Shown: in pieces, positions 18,076 through 26,131 of the stretch | Layout: every line of letters starts with the position of its first letter | Numbering within the stretch: the first letter of the stretch is position 1 | Source of the DNA: Spirosoma lacussanchae | GTDB lineage: Bacteria > Bacteroidota > Bacteroidia > Cytophagales > Spirosomataceae | NCBI RefSeq assembly: GCF_005870035.1 | Contig: NZ_SWJG01000001.1 | Coordinates: 419,629-483,628, forward strand | Direction of reading: 5' to 3' | Length of the DNA stretch: 64,000 nt | Translations under genes and position numbers: made by a program | The notes under the pieces: model-generated | The model's database searches: none | Told to the model about the DNA's origin: nothing | What the model saw: the letters and a program-made list of their open reading frames with translations, nothing else

Positions 18076-19257
18076 ATGAATCTCTTTCTGCTTCCCCTTA
18101 TCTCTTTCCTGGTTTACCTCGCCCCACCCGACAAAAACGTACACCGGATTCACCAGCGGGTGCTGACGCTCGATACCCATGCCGATGCGCCCATTATGAT
18201 GCAGAAAGCAGGCTTCGACGTGGGCCAGCGCCACAACACCAAAGGCAGCGGCTCCCAGATCGACTTTCCCCGCATGAAAGAAGGCAATATGGATGCCATG
18301 TTTTTTGCGGTCTATACCTCGCAGGGCCCCCGCACGCCCGAAGGCCATGCCGAAGCCAAACGAAACGCTCTTAACCAGTTTGACCTGATTCATCAGGCGC
18401 TGAAAAAATACCCGAATCTGGCCGAACTGGCCACCACGCCCGAAGACGCCTACCGCATCGAGAAAGCGGGCAAACGCGCCGTGTTTATCGGGATGGAAAA
18501 CGGCTACCCGGTCGGGCAGGACCTGTCGCTGCTGAAAACCTATTACGACCTGGGGTGCCGCTACATGACGCTGACCCACTTTGCCAACAACCTCATCGGC
18601 GACTCGTCTACCGATCCGGACGGGCCGATGTACGGTGGGCTGAGCGAGTTTGGCAAGAAGGTGGTGCCCGAAATGAACCGGCTCGGCATCCTGATCGACG
18701 TTTCACACGTGGCCGACAGTACGTTTTACGACGTGCTCGAACTGTCCAAAGCCCCTGTCATCGCATCGCACTCCAACAGCCGGGCCCTCTGCGATTTTCC
18801 GCGCAACATGACCGACGAGATGATTAAGGCCATTGCAGCCAAAGGCGGGGTGGTGCAGGTCAACTTCGTGAGCGATTACCTGAAAAAGCCGTCAGAAGCG
18901 CACCGGGCTGCCAAGACCAAGATCCGGATGGCGCGCGTAGGCAAAGTCGTTACGCCCGAGATGGAAGCCCGAATGACGGCCCTGAGCGATTCGGTAGCGA
19001 AAGCCTACGCGTCGGAGCGGGCGAGTCTGGCCGATATCGTCGATCATATCGATCATATCGTAAAGCTGGTCGGCATCGACCACGTCGGCATCGGCTCTGA
19101 CTTCGACGGGGGCGGGGGCGTTAACGGGCTGGAAGACGTGAGCCAGATCGAAAACCTGACTGCCGAGCTGGTACGCCGGAACTACTCCGAGACAGACATC
19201 GCCAAAATCTGGGGGGGTAACCTGCTGCGCGTGCTGGGCCAGGCAAAGGTCAGGTAA
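18076..19257 (+). CDS. Membrane dipeptidase-like protein, peptidase M19
   Basis: A 393-residue exported enzyme starting at 18076 with a short signal peptide (MNLFLLPLISFLVYLAP). The metal ligands of the M19 family are all present: HxD in LDTHADAP, the bridging glutamate in GMENGYP, histidines in DVSHVAD and ASHSNS, and aspartate in GIGSDFDGG. The family hydrolyses dipeptides, often with D-residues, using two zinc ions, and is related to renal dipeptidase. Exported, it would act on peptides from the wall or environment. It is divergent from ubiE, and a strong hairpin follows its stop. Confidence 0.93.
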   Translation: MNLFLLPLISFLVYLAPPDKNVHRIHQRVLTLDTHADAPIMMQKAGFDVGQRHNTKGSGSQIDFPRMKEGNMDAMFFAVYTSQGPRTPEGHAEAKRNALNQFDLIHQALKKYPNLAELATTPEDAYRIEKAGKRAVFIGMENGYPVGQDLSLLKTYYDLGCRYMTLTHFANNLIGDSSTDPDGPMYGGLSEFGKKVVPEMNRLGILIDVSHVADSTFYDVLELSKAPVIASHSNSRALCDFPRNMTDEMIKAIAAKGGVVQVNFVSDYLKKPSEAHRAAKTKIRMARVGKVVTPEMEARMTALSDSVAKAYASERASLADIVDHIDHIVKLVGIDHVGIGSDFDGGGGVNGLEDVSQIENLTAELVRRNYSETDIAKIWGGNLLRVLGQAKVR

Positions 19258-19280
19258 GTCGGGTAGCTCCGCTCCATTAA

Positions 19281-19316
19281 AAAAAGCCGCAGCATCGACA
19301 GATACTGCGGCTTTTT
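19281..19316. terminator. Bidirectional terminator between dipeptidase and tRNA-Met
   Basis: Arms at 19281-19292 and 19305-19316 are perfect complements (core GCCGCAG/CTGCGGC flanked by A5 and T5). It can end both the dipeptidase transcript on the plus strand and the tRNA-Met transcript on the minus strand. Confidence 0.88.
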
Positions 19317-19317
19317 G

Positions 19318-19391
19318 TGGGCCAGCCAGGACTCGAACCTGGGACTTACTGATTATGAGTCAGGCACTCTAACCAACTGAGTTACAAGCCC
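19318..19391 (-). tRNA. tRNA-Met (anticodon CAT), elongator type
   Basis: A 74-base cloverleaf on the minus strand. The anticodon loop is CTCATAA, giving CAT. The acceptor stem GGGCTTG/CTGGCCC has one T-T mismatch, followed by discriminator A, and the T-loop is TTCGAGT. It lacks the initiator signs (three G-C pairs at the base of the anticodon stem). A CAT anticodon could also belong to a lysidine-modified tRNA-Ile; the body resembles elongator Met genes of Bacteroidota. Confidence 0.85.
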
Positions 19392-19529
19392 GTTGCTGGT
19401 CAATTGCTCAACGTCAGCGATGCAAATTTAAGCATTTTTAGGCAGAATTGTAGCGATGGGGCTGATTTTCGGCGATCCGTTGGTAAAAAATCGGCTAAAT
19501 CCTGTTCGTCTGTCTACTACTTTTGCCGC

Positions 19530-20780
19530 ATGGCAGCGCCCAACAAGAAAAAAATCCTGAACGACCCCGTTTATGGATTCATTACCATACCGACTGAACT
19601 GCTGTTCGACCTGGTCGAGCACCCGTATTTTCAGCGGCTTCGGCGTATCAAGCAGTTAGGCCTGTCGGAGTATGTCTATCCGGGGGCGCTGCACACCCGC
19701 TTCCATCACGCGCTGGGAGCCATGCACCTGATGGGGCAGGCCATGCAGACCCTGCAGAGCAAAGGGCACCGCATCAGCGATGCCGAGTGCGAAGCCGCGC
19801 AGATCGGTATTCTGCTCCACGACATTGGGCATGGGCCCTTCTCCCACGTGCTCGAATGCTGTTTGCTCGATAACGTGCCGCACGAAGAAATTTCGTTGCT
19901 GCTCATGCATGACCTGAATGAACAGATGGGCGGGCGGCTGTCGCTGGCGATTCGGATGTTTGAAGGCACCTACGAACGGCCTTTCTTTCACCAGCTCATG
20001 TCGAGCCAGCTCGATATGGACCGGATGGATTACCTCAACCGCGATGGCTATTATACGGGCGTAGCCGAAGGGGCTATTGGCGCCGAGCGTATCATCAAGA
20101 TGCTCGACCTGGTCGACGATACGCTGGTGGTAGAGGCCAAAGGAATTCTGAGCGTCGAAAATTTCCTTAATGCCCGGCGGCTGATGTACTGGCAGGTGTA
20201 TCTGCATAAAACGTCGATCTGCTGCGAGTCGATGCTGGTTCAGATCCTGCGCCGGGCGCGGTTCCTGGCCCGGCAGGGCGCGGCTATCTACGCTCCCGAC
20301 ACGTTCCGGCTGTTTCTGGCCAACAGCATCTCGCTCGCCGAATTCCGAACCGACCGCACCTACCTGAACGCTTTCACCCGGCTCGACGATTATGATGTCT
20401 GGTCGTGCGTGAAACAATGGGCTACCCACGACGACTGGATACTGGCCACCCTCTGCCAGATGCTGCTCGACCGGCGGTTGTTCAAAATCCTGCTGTCGAC
20501 GGAGCCGTTTGCAGGAGCGCTGCTGACCGAGATCGAAGGCCAGCTGCGCGAGCAGGGCCTGTCTGACGATGCTCTGTCGTACTTCCTGGTAGAGGGTCAG
20601 GCCACCAATGCCGCCTACATGCCATCTGAGGAACGGATTAGTATAAAACTGAAATCGGGCCAGGTAATCGATATAGCCGATGCATCCGATTTGTCAAATA
20701 TTCAGGTGCTGACCAATATTGTTCGGCGGTATTACGTTTGCTGGGCACGGAATCTGGCCTTCAACGAGGTTGAGAAGTAA
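19530..20780 (+). CDS. HD-domain phosphohydrolase
   Basis: A 416-residue cytoplasmic protein. I use the ATG at 19530 because the conserved family start (NDPVYGFITIP) follows it; 42 residues of open frame upstream look non-coding. Metal-binding HD motifs are clear: the first histidine in HTRFHHALGAMHL and the HD pair in LLHDIGHGPFSH, with SSQLDMDRMDYL downstream. This is the dGTPase/SAMHD1-like branch, which hydrolyses deoxynucleotide triphosphates in characterised members. A gene of this family upstream of lpxD is common in Bacteroidota. A TACTTTTG box sits at 19518-19525, very close to the start. Confidence 0.88.
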   Translation: MAAPNKKKILNDPVYGFITIPTELLFDLVEHPYFQRLRRIKQLGLSEYVYPGALHTRFHHALGAMHLMGQAMQTLQSKGHRISDAECEAAQIGILLHDIGHGPFSHVLECCLLDNVPHEEISLLLMHDLNEQMGGRLSLAIRMFEGTYERPFFHQLMSSQLDMDRMDYLNRDGYYTGVAEGAIGAERIIKMLDLVDDTLVVEAKGILSVENFLNARRLMYWQVYLHKTSICCESMLVQILRRARFLARQGAAIYAPDTFRLFLANSISLAEFRTDRTYLNAFTRLDDYDVWSCVKQWATHDDWILATLCQMLLDRRLFKILLSTEPFAGALLTEIEGQLREQGLSDDALSYFLVEGQATNAAYMPSEERISIKLKSGQVIDIADASDLSNIQVLTNIVRRYYVCWARNLAFNEVEK

Positions 20781-20883
20781 GCGCCCGGCTGAAGCTCAGT
20801 GCGGGAAAGTGCAATTTGTTAATTACCTTAGCGGCCCAAATACCCGTTGAAACAGAGCGTTCCGGAACGGGCTTTATACGTAT

Positions 20884-21912
20884 ATGGAGTTTACAGTTAA
20901 GCAGATCGCTATGCTGCTGGATGGCGAGGTTGCCGGCAACGACAGTTTGGCAATCAGTAAGTTAGCCAAAATAGAGGAAGGGCAGCCAGGCGACATTTCG
21001 TTTCTGTCTAATCTCAAATACGAGCCACATCTCTATACGACCCGGGCTTCTGCGGTTATTGTTGACCGTTCGTTTCAGCCTAAACGCCCGGTATCGTCGG
21101 CTCTTATTTTTGTAGAAAATTCCTACTCTGCCTTTACCCGCCTTCTCGAAGAGTATCATAAGCAGATTAGTTTTGCCCGAATGGGGGTCGAAGAGCCGTC
21201 GTACGTGGGCGAAGGAACCCAGATCGGCGACCAGATCTACCGCGGAGCTTTCTCCTACATCGGCCGGAACTGCCAGATTGGAAAAAACGTCAAGATTTAT
21301 CCACATACCTATGTGGGTAACAACGTGCGGATCGGTGATAACACCATTCTGCAGGCTGGCGTCCGGATCATGGACAACTGCGTAATCGGGAACTTCTGTG
21401 TGCTGCATCCCAACGTCGTTATCGGCAGCGAAGGCTTCGGCTTCGCGCCCCAGGCCGACGGTTCGTACAAGACCATACCGCAGCTGGGTAACGTCATTAT
21501 CGAAGACTTCGTCAACATCGGCGCCGGCACTACCATCGACTGCGCCACGCTGGGGTCGACGATTATTCGCCAGGGGGTTAAGCTGGACAACCTGATCCAG
21601 ATTGCCCATAACGTCGAAATTGGCCGGAATACTGTCATTGCTGCCCAAACGGGCATTGCCGGATCGACCAAAATCGGAGAAAATTGCGTTATAGCCGGAC
21701 AGGTCGGCTTTGCCGGTCACCTGACCATTGCCAACAACACCAAAGTAGGCGCTCAGTCGGGCGTTGGTAAGAACATCACCGAAGAGGGGACCTCGCTGAA
21801 CGGGTCGCACGCCTTCCTGCTGCGTGACAACATGCGCTCGCAGGCTATATTCCGCCGATTACCCGATCTTGACCGGCGGGTGAGTGAACTCGAGAAAAAG
21901 AACAATAAATAG
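20884..21912 (+). CDS. lpxD: UDP-3-O-acylglucosamine N-acyltransferase
   Basis: A 342-residue enzyme that adds the second hydroxyacyl chain to UDP-3-O-acyl-glucosamine in lipid A synthesis. The N-terminal uridine-binding domain (about 1-100) precedes a left-handed beta-helix of hexapeptide repeats (about 105-310), with the catalytic histidine probably in [10 protein letters not shown], and a C-terminal helix ([17 protein letters not shown]). Length and layout fit the family. It is the first of three consecutive lipid A genes, lpxD, lpxC-fabZ and lpxA. Confidence 0.96.
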   Translation: MEFTVKQIAMLLDGEVAGNDSLAISKLAKIEEGQPGDISFLSNLKYEPHLYTTRASAVIVDRSFQPKRPVSSALIFVENSYSAFTRLLEEYHKQISFARMGVEEPSYVGEGTQIGDQIYRGAFSYIGRNCQIGKNVKIYPHTYVGNNVRIGDNTILQAGVRIMDNCVIGNFCVLHPNVVIGSEGFGFAPQADGSYKTIPQLGNVIIEDFVNIGAGTTIDCATLGSTIIRQGVKLDNLIQIAHNVEIGRNTVIAAQTGIAGSTKIGENCVIAGQVGFAGHLTIANNTKVGAQSGVGKNITEEGTSLNGSHAFLLRDNMRSQAIFRRLPDLDRRVSELEKKNNK

Positions 21913-21983
21913 TTTTCAGGTTTCGGGCATCGGTCCTGTTCGGGACTGAAGTCGACAAACGCATCCACTGAAAACGGAAACGC

Positions 21984-23378
21984 ATGAATACCAAACAACA
22001 GACCATTCAGAAATCCATATCGGTATCGGGTGTGGGCCTGCATACGGGCGTCTCGGCTACGATGACGTTTCTGCCCGCGCCCACCAACCATGGGTATAAA
22101 TTTCAGCGTGTCGACCTGCCCGGCCAGCCCATCGTGGATGCCGACGTAGATAACGTGGTAGACCTGTCGAGGGGAACGACCCTCGAACAAAGTGGTGCCC
22201 GGATCCATACCGTAGAACATACCCTGGCGGCTCTGGTTGGTTTACAGATCGATAACGTGCTGATTCAGCTGGATGGTCCCGAACCGCCCATCATGGATGG
22301 CTCGTCGATTCAGTTCATCGAAGCCCTGCGCAGCGCCGGTATCGAAGAGCAGAACGCCCAGCGTAACTACTTCGAAGTAAGCGAGTACGTCCACTACCGC
22401 AATGCCGAAAAAGACATCGAGCTGGCCGCCCTGCCGCTGGACGATTACCGGCTGACGGTTATGGTCGATTATAACTCGCGCGTAATCAGCAGCCAGCACG
22501 CCTATCTGAACGACATCAGCCAGTTTCCCGAACAGATCGCCAACTGCCGGACGTTCGTGTTCCTGCACGAGCTCGAAGCACTCTACAAGCAGAACCTGAT
22601 CAAAGGGGGCGACCTCACCAATGCCATTGTCATTGTAGACCGCGAGGTCAACGATGGCGAACTGGATTACCTGGCCGACCTGCTGCACAAATCGAAGGTA
22701 GGCGTTAACAAGCGGGAAGGCATTCTGAACAACCTGGAGCTGCACTACCCCAACGAAATGGCCCGCCATAAACTGCTCGACATGGTGGGCGATCTGGCGC
22801 TGATCGGCCGGCCCATCAAAGCGCAGATTCTGGCGGCCCGGCCCGGTCATGCGGCCAACGTTGCCTTCGCTAAAAAAATAAAAAAACTGATGCTCAAAAA
22901 CGCGGCTAATCAGGTGCCTAAGTACGATGCTACCCAGCCGCCGGTTCTGGACATCAACCGAATTTCGCAGTTGCTGCCCCACCGCTATCCGTTTCAGATG
23001 ATCGATAAAATCATCGCGCTGGATGAGAATAGCGTGGTTGGTATCAAAAATGTAACCATGAACGAGCCGTTCTTCCCAGGCCATTTTCCGGGAAACCCAG
23101 TCATGCCGGGGGTAATGCAGCTGGAAGCAATGGCTCAGACGGGTGGTATTCTGGTGCTCAGCACGGTACCGGATCCTGAAAATTACTGGCCCTTCCTGGT
23201 CGGTATCGAAAATTGCCGGTTTCGGCGCAACGTTCTGCCGGGCGATACCGTAATCTTTCGGTGTGAGTTCACCACACCCATGAAACGGGGTATCGTGAAA
23301 ATGCAGGGCCGGGGGTATGTCAACAACCAGCTGGTTTGCGAAGCCGACATGATTGCCAGTCTGGTTAAAAAGAAATGA
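21984..23378 (+). CDS. lpxC-fabZ: Bifunctional LpxC deacetylase / FabZ dehydratase
   Basis: A 464-residue fusion. Residues 1-305 are LpxC, the zinc deacetylase that commits sugar nucleotide to lipid A; zinc ligands lie in [10 protein letters not shown] (second His) and [11 protein letters not shown] (His and Asp). Residues 325-464 are FabZ, a hotdog-fold 3-hydroxyacyl-ACP dehydratase with [12 protein letters not shown] and the catalytic His and Glu in [18 protein letters not shown]. The fusion is known across Bacteroidota and places the enzymes competing for hydroxyacyl-ACP in one chain. An inverted repeat separates it from lpxA. Confidence 0.97.
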   Translation: MNTKQQTIQKSISVSGVGLHTGVSATMTFLPAPTNHGYKFQRVDLPGQPIVDADVDNVVDLSRGTTLEQSGARIHTVEHTLAALVGLQIDNVLIQLDGPEPPIMDGSSIQFIEALRSAGIEEQNAQRNYFEVSEYVHYRNAEKDIELAALPLDDYRLTVMVDYNSRVISSQHAYLNDISQFPEQIANCRTFVFLHELEALYKQNLIKGGDLTNAIVIVDREVNDGELDYLADLLHKSKVGVNKREGILNNLELHYPNEMARHKLLDMVGDLALIGRPIKAQILAARPGHAANVAFAKKIKKLMLKNAANQVPKYDATQPPVLDINRISQLLPHRYPFQMIDKIIALDENSVVGIKNVTMNEPFFPGHFPGNPVMPGVMQLEAMAQTGGILVLSTVPDPENYWPFLVGIENCRFRRNVLPGDTVIFRCEFTTPMKRGIVKMQGRGYVNNQLVCEADMIASLVKKK

Positions 23379-23503
23379 TGAATGATGAATGATACCTGAT
23401 GAGGAGCCATATCGCTGGTTTTCATCACGCTGCCCGGCTGGGCAAATCATTCGTTGAGGTTCCGACGGGTTCCCCTATCATTCATCGTTTATCATTCATC
23501 ATT
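23374..23503 (+). repeat. Intercistronic inverted repeat between lpxC-fabZ and lpxA
   Basis: A 13-bp arm at 23381-23393 (AATGATGAATGAT) is a perfect reverse complement of 23491-23503. The left arm is part of a longer run of 7-base TGAATGA units that begins in the fabZ stop codon; the right arm ends 8 bases before the lpxA ATG, and a partial third copy lies at 23478-23486. Confidence 0.75.
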
Positions 23504-23511
23504 AGAAGAAC

Positions 23512-24309
23512 ATGATTCAACCATTAGCGTACATACACCCCGAAGCCAAGATTGCGCACAATGTGGTGATTGAGCCGTTTGCTATTATTCACAAGGATGT
23601 TGAAATTGGGGAGGGGACGTGGATTGGTTCGCACGCGGTTATCAACGAAGGGGCCCGTATTGGCCGTAACTGCCGAATTTATCCGGGCGCGGTCATCTCG
23701 TCCATTCCACAGGATCTCAAGTTCAGAAACGAGTACACGCGGACGTTCATTGGCGACAACACAACCATTCGTGAATACGCCACCATCAGCCGCGGTACCG
23801 AAGAACACTGGAAAACGGAGATCGGCGCCAACTGCCTCATCATGGCCTACGCGCACGTAGCCCACGACTGCCGCATTGGCAATCACTGCATTCTGACCAA
23901 CAACGTTCAGATGGCCGGCCACGTGTACATGGGCGACTGGGCCATTATCGGTGGGTCGAGTTCGGTACTTCAGTTCACGAAAATCGGTGCACACGCTATG
24001 ATTTCGGGCGGGTCGCTGGTCCGGAAAGATGTGCCGCCCTACACGAAAGCCGCTCGCGAGCCGCTGTCCTATACGGGCATCAACTCGATTGGCCTCCGTC
24101 GGCGTGGGTTCGACAATGACCGGATCAACGAAATCCAGGAAATATACCGCTACATCTACCTGCGTGGCCTGAACAACGCCGATGCGCTAACGCAGATCGA
24201 ACTCGAATTGCCGCCATCGGATGAGCGCGACGAGATCGTTAATTTCATCCGTTCGTCCGAGCGGGGCATCATGAAAGGACCGACCTCATCGGGTACCGAA
24301 CGCGAGTAA
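23512..24309 (+). CDS. lpxA: UDP-N-acetylglucosamine O-acyltransferase
   Basis: A 265-residue left-handed beta-helix acyltransferase that performs the first, reversible step of lipid A synthesis, moving a hydroxyacyl chain from ACP to UDP-GlcNAc. Hexapeptide repeats span about residues 8-190; the catalytic histidine is in AHVAHDCRIG, and NNVQMAGHV and GGSSSVLQFTKIG match the family. The C-terminal helical region (RRGFDNDRINEIQEIYRY) is typical. Length is usual. It lies 133 bases after lpxC-fabZ. Confidence 0.97.
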   Translation: MIQPLAYIHPEAKIAHNVVIEPFAIIHKDVEIGEGTWIGSHAVINEGARIGRNCRIYPGAVISSIPQDLKFRNEYTRTFIGDNTTIREYATISRGTEEHWKTEIGANCLIMAYAHVAHDCRIGNHCILTNNVQMAGHVYMGDWAIIGGSSSVLQFTKIGAHAMISGGSLVRKDVPPYTKAAREPLSYTGINSIGLRRRGFDNDRINEIQEIYRYIYLRGLNNADALTQIELELPPSDERDEIVNFIRSSERGIMKGPTSSGTERE

Positions 24310-24424
24310 AGCATACCAAAACTACAACGAATGGATAGAGACGCTACCCGGCGATCGCTGTCCATTCTTTATTTCACCACTACCGTGGTAACGGCCACCG
24401 TGGAGCAGAACTATGGTGTGGTGT

Positions 24425-24541
24425 CGTAGAGACGCAACCGCAACGGCGGCCCGGCCTTTGCGTCTCCTATCCGGATGGTATCGCGTCTCCTATCCGGATG
24501 GCATTGCTGTCGCATAAGTGGTCCGTGAGGACACGGACCAC
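24425..24541. repeat. Cluster of small palindromic and direct repeats
   Basis: Three signals lie together between lpxA and the ABC gene. GAGACGCAA at 24429-24437 is inverted at 24458-24466. A 19-base unit at 24460-24478 is repeated exactly at 24483-24501. A perfect hairpin has arms TGGTCCGTG at 24519-24527 and CACGGACCA at 24532-24540 with a 4-base loop. No ORF is present. Confidence 0.75.
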
Positions 24542-24576
24542 GGTGAGACTAAAATAAACGACATAACAGTCGAATT

Positions 24577-25194
24577 ATGGTAATCAAAGCGGACCAGGTT
24601 GGGAAAAAATACCGGAAAGAGTGGATCTTTCGGCGGGTCGATCTGACGTTTACGGCCGGAACGAGCTATACGTTCGTTGGCCCGAACGGAAGCGGGAAAT
24701 CGACGCTGCTGCAGCTGCTGGCCGGTAGTCTGCCCATGACCGAAGGGAAGCTTACCTATAGCCTCAACGGAAAAGACCTGGACCCCGACAACTGGTTCCG
24801 GCATGTCAGCCTGGCTGCCCCGTATCTGGAGCTGATCGAGGAGCTGACGCTGGATGAGCTGCTGCAGTTTCACCAGACGTTTAAGCCGTTCAAGGCGGGC
24901 CTGACGACAGAAATGGTAGCTGATCGGCTGCTGCTTAGCCACGCCCGCCACAAAGAAGTCAAGTATTTCTCGTCGGGGATGAAACAGCGGGTCAAACTCG
25001 GCCTGGCGTTCTTCTCCGACTCGCCGGTCGTAATCCTCGACGAACCGACGGCCAACCTCGACCGGCAGGGGGCGGCCTGGTACCACGAACAGGTACGCCA
25101 GCTTGGCCCCACCCAACTCCTGATTATAGGCTCCAACATTCCTGACGAATACGATTTCTGTCCGAACGTTATGGATGTAATGCGCTGGAAATAA
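24577..25194 (+). CDS. ABC transporter ATP-binding protein
   Basis: A 205-residue single ATPase domain. Walker A is GPNGSGKST (about residue 39), the signature is YFSSGMKQRVKLG, Walker B is VVILDEPTANLD, and the switch histidine is replaced or displaced (the region reads LLIIGSNIPDEYDF). The sequence resembles small CcmA-type or gliding/antibiotic exporter ATPases, but no permease gene adjoins it, so partner and substrate are unknown. Confidence 0.88.
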   Translation: MVIKADQVGKKYRKEWIFRRVDLTFTAGTSYTFVGPNGSGKSTLLQLLAGSLPMTEGKLTYSLNGKDLDPDNWFRHVSLAAPYLELIEELTLDELLQFHQTFKPFKAGLTTEMVADRLLLSHARHKEVKYFSSGMKQRVKLGLAFFSDSPVVILDEPTANLDRQGAAWYHEQVRQLGPTQLLIIGSNIPDEYDFCPNVMDVMRWK

Positions 25195-25318
25195 GTTGCG
25201 TTGATGGTTTGTCCTGGGTCCAGCTGTAGCCTTTGCCTATGTTGTTACTTCATGGATAAGCGACTACTTGCCTAACTATTTAGAGGTGGGCTTGTTTGTA
25301 AAGCAAACACACAGGATC

Positions 25319-26071
25319 ATGGAACATTCACTGGCTGGAAAAACAGCGCTCGTTACGGGAGCCGCTTCGGGTATCGGGAAAGCCATTGCCCTGCTTTATG
25401 GACAACACGGTGCGAACGTACTGGTATCGGATATCGATGCCGAAAAGGGGCAGGTTGTCGTCGAACAGATCAAAGGAATGGACGTGCAGGCGCATTTCGT
25501 GCTGGCCGACGTAGGTGACCCCGCCGAGTGCCAGCGGCTGGTGACCGAAGCCGTTAATCGCTATGGCAAACTGGATATTGCCTGCAATAACGCCGGTATT
25601 GGGGGTGAGCTGAACAAGACCGCCGACTACAGCCTGGAGGGCTGGCAGAAGATCATCAATATTAACCTGAACAGCGTTTTTTACTGCCTCAAATACCAGC
25701 TGGCGCAGATGGCTAAGCAGGGCAGTGGGGTTGTCGTCAACATGGCCTCTATTCTGGGTCAAGTCGGTACGCCTAACTCGCCGGGTTATGTAGCTGCCAA
25801 ACACGGTGTCGTGGGACTGACCAAGACCGCGGCCCTTGAATACGCAGCATCCGGCATTCGGGTCAACGCCGTTGGCCCGGCCTACATCGATACCCCCTTG
25901 TTATCGGTACTGCCCGCCGAAGCCCGGGAGCAACTCATCAGTATGCATCCCATCGGTCGGCTGGGTAAGTCGGAGGAGGTCGCTGAACTGGTTATCTGGC
26001 TCTCGTCCGATAAAGCCTCTTTTGTAACGGGTTCGTACTACCCGGTCGATGGCGGTTACCTGGCGCAGTAA
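25319..26071 (+). CDS. Short-chain dehydrogenase/reductase
   Basis: A 250-residue classical SDR, started at 25319 (MEHSLAGKTALVTG); an in-frame ATG at 25268 adds 17 residues without family support. The NAD(P)-binding motif is TGAASGIG, NNAG follows near residue 89, and the catalytic Ser-Tyr-Lys lie in MASILGQ and YVAAKHG. An aspartate at the end of beta-2 (VSDIDAEKG) favours NAD. It resembles glucose 1-dehydrogenase / 3-oxoacyl reductase-type enzymes; the substrate cannot be fixed. Confidence 0.92.
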   Translation: MEHSLAGKTALVTGAASGIGKAIALLYGQHGANVLVSDIDAEKGQVVVEQIKGMDVQAHFVLADVGDPAECQRLVTEAVNRYGKLDIACNNAGIGGELNKTADYSLEGWQKIININLNSVFYCLKYQLAQMAKQGSGVVVNMASILGQVGTPNSPGYVAAKHGVVGLTKTAALEYAASGIRVNAVGPAYIDTPLLSVLPAEAREQLISMHPIGRLGKSEEVAELVIWLSSDKASFVTGSYYPVDGGYLAQ

Positions 26072-26090
26072 TAAACTGACAATAGAGATG

Positions 26091-26125
26091 GGGCTGGCCC
26101 CGCAGATAATCTGCGGGGCCAGCCC
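26091..26125. terminator. Hairpin between convergent SDR and ABC permease genes
   Basis: Perfect 16-bp arms at 26091-26106 and 26110-26125 with a 3-base loop. There is no long T tract on either side, but the position between convergent genes suits a bidirectional terminator. Confidence 0.7.
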
Positions 26126-26131
26126 TGTTGC

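Noticed and set aside
19318..19391. tRNA-Ile with lysidine-modified CAT anticodon
   Set aside because: The body and acceptor stem resemble elongator tRNA-Met of Bacteroidota; without a genome-wide tRNA set this remains a minor alternative.
22242..23450. A 402-codon minus-strand open frame opposite lpxC-fabZ
   Set aside because: It is antisense to a gene with full catalytic motifs on the plus strand and has no recognisable domain; long shadow frames are common in GC-rich DNA.
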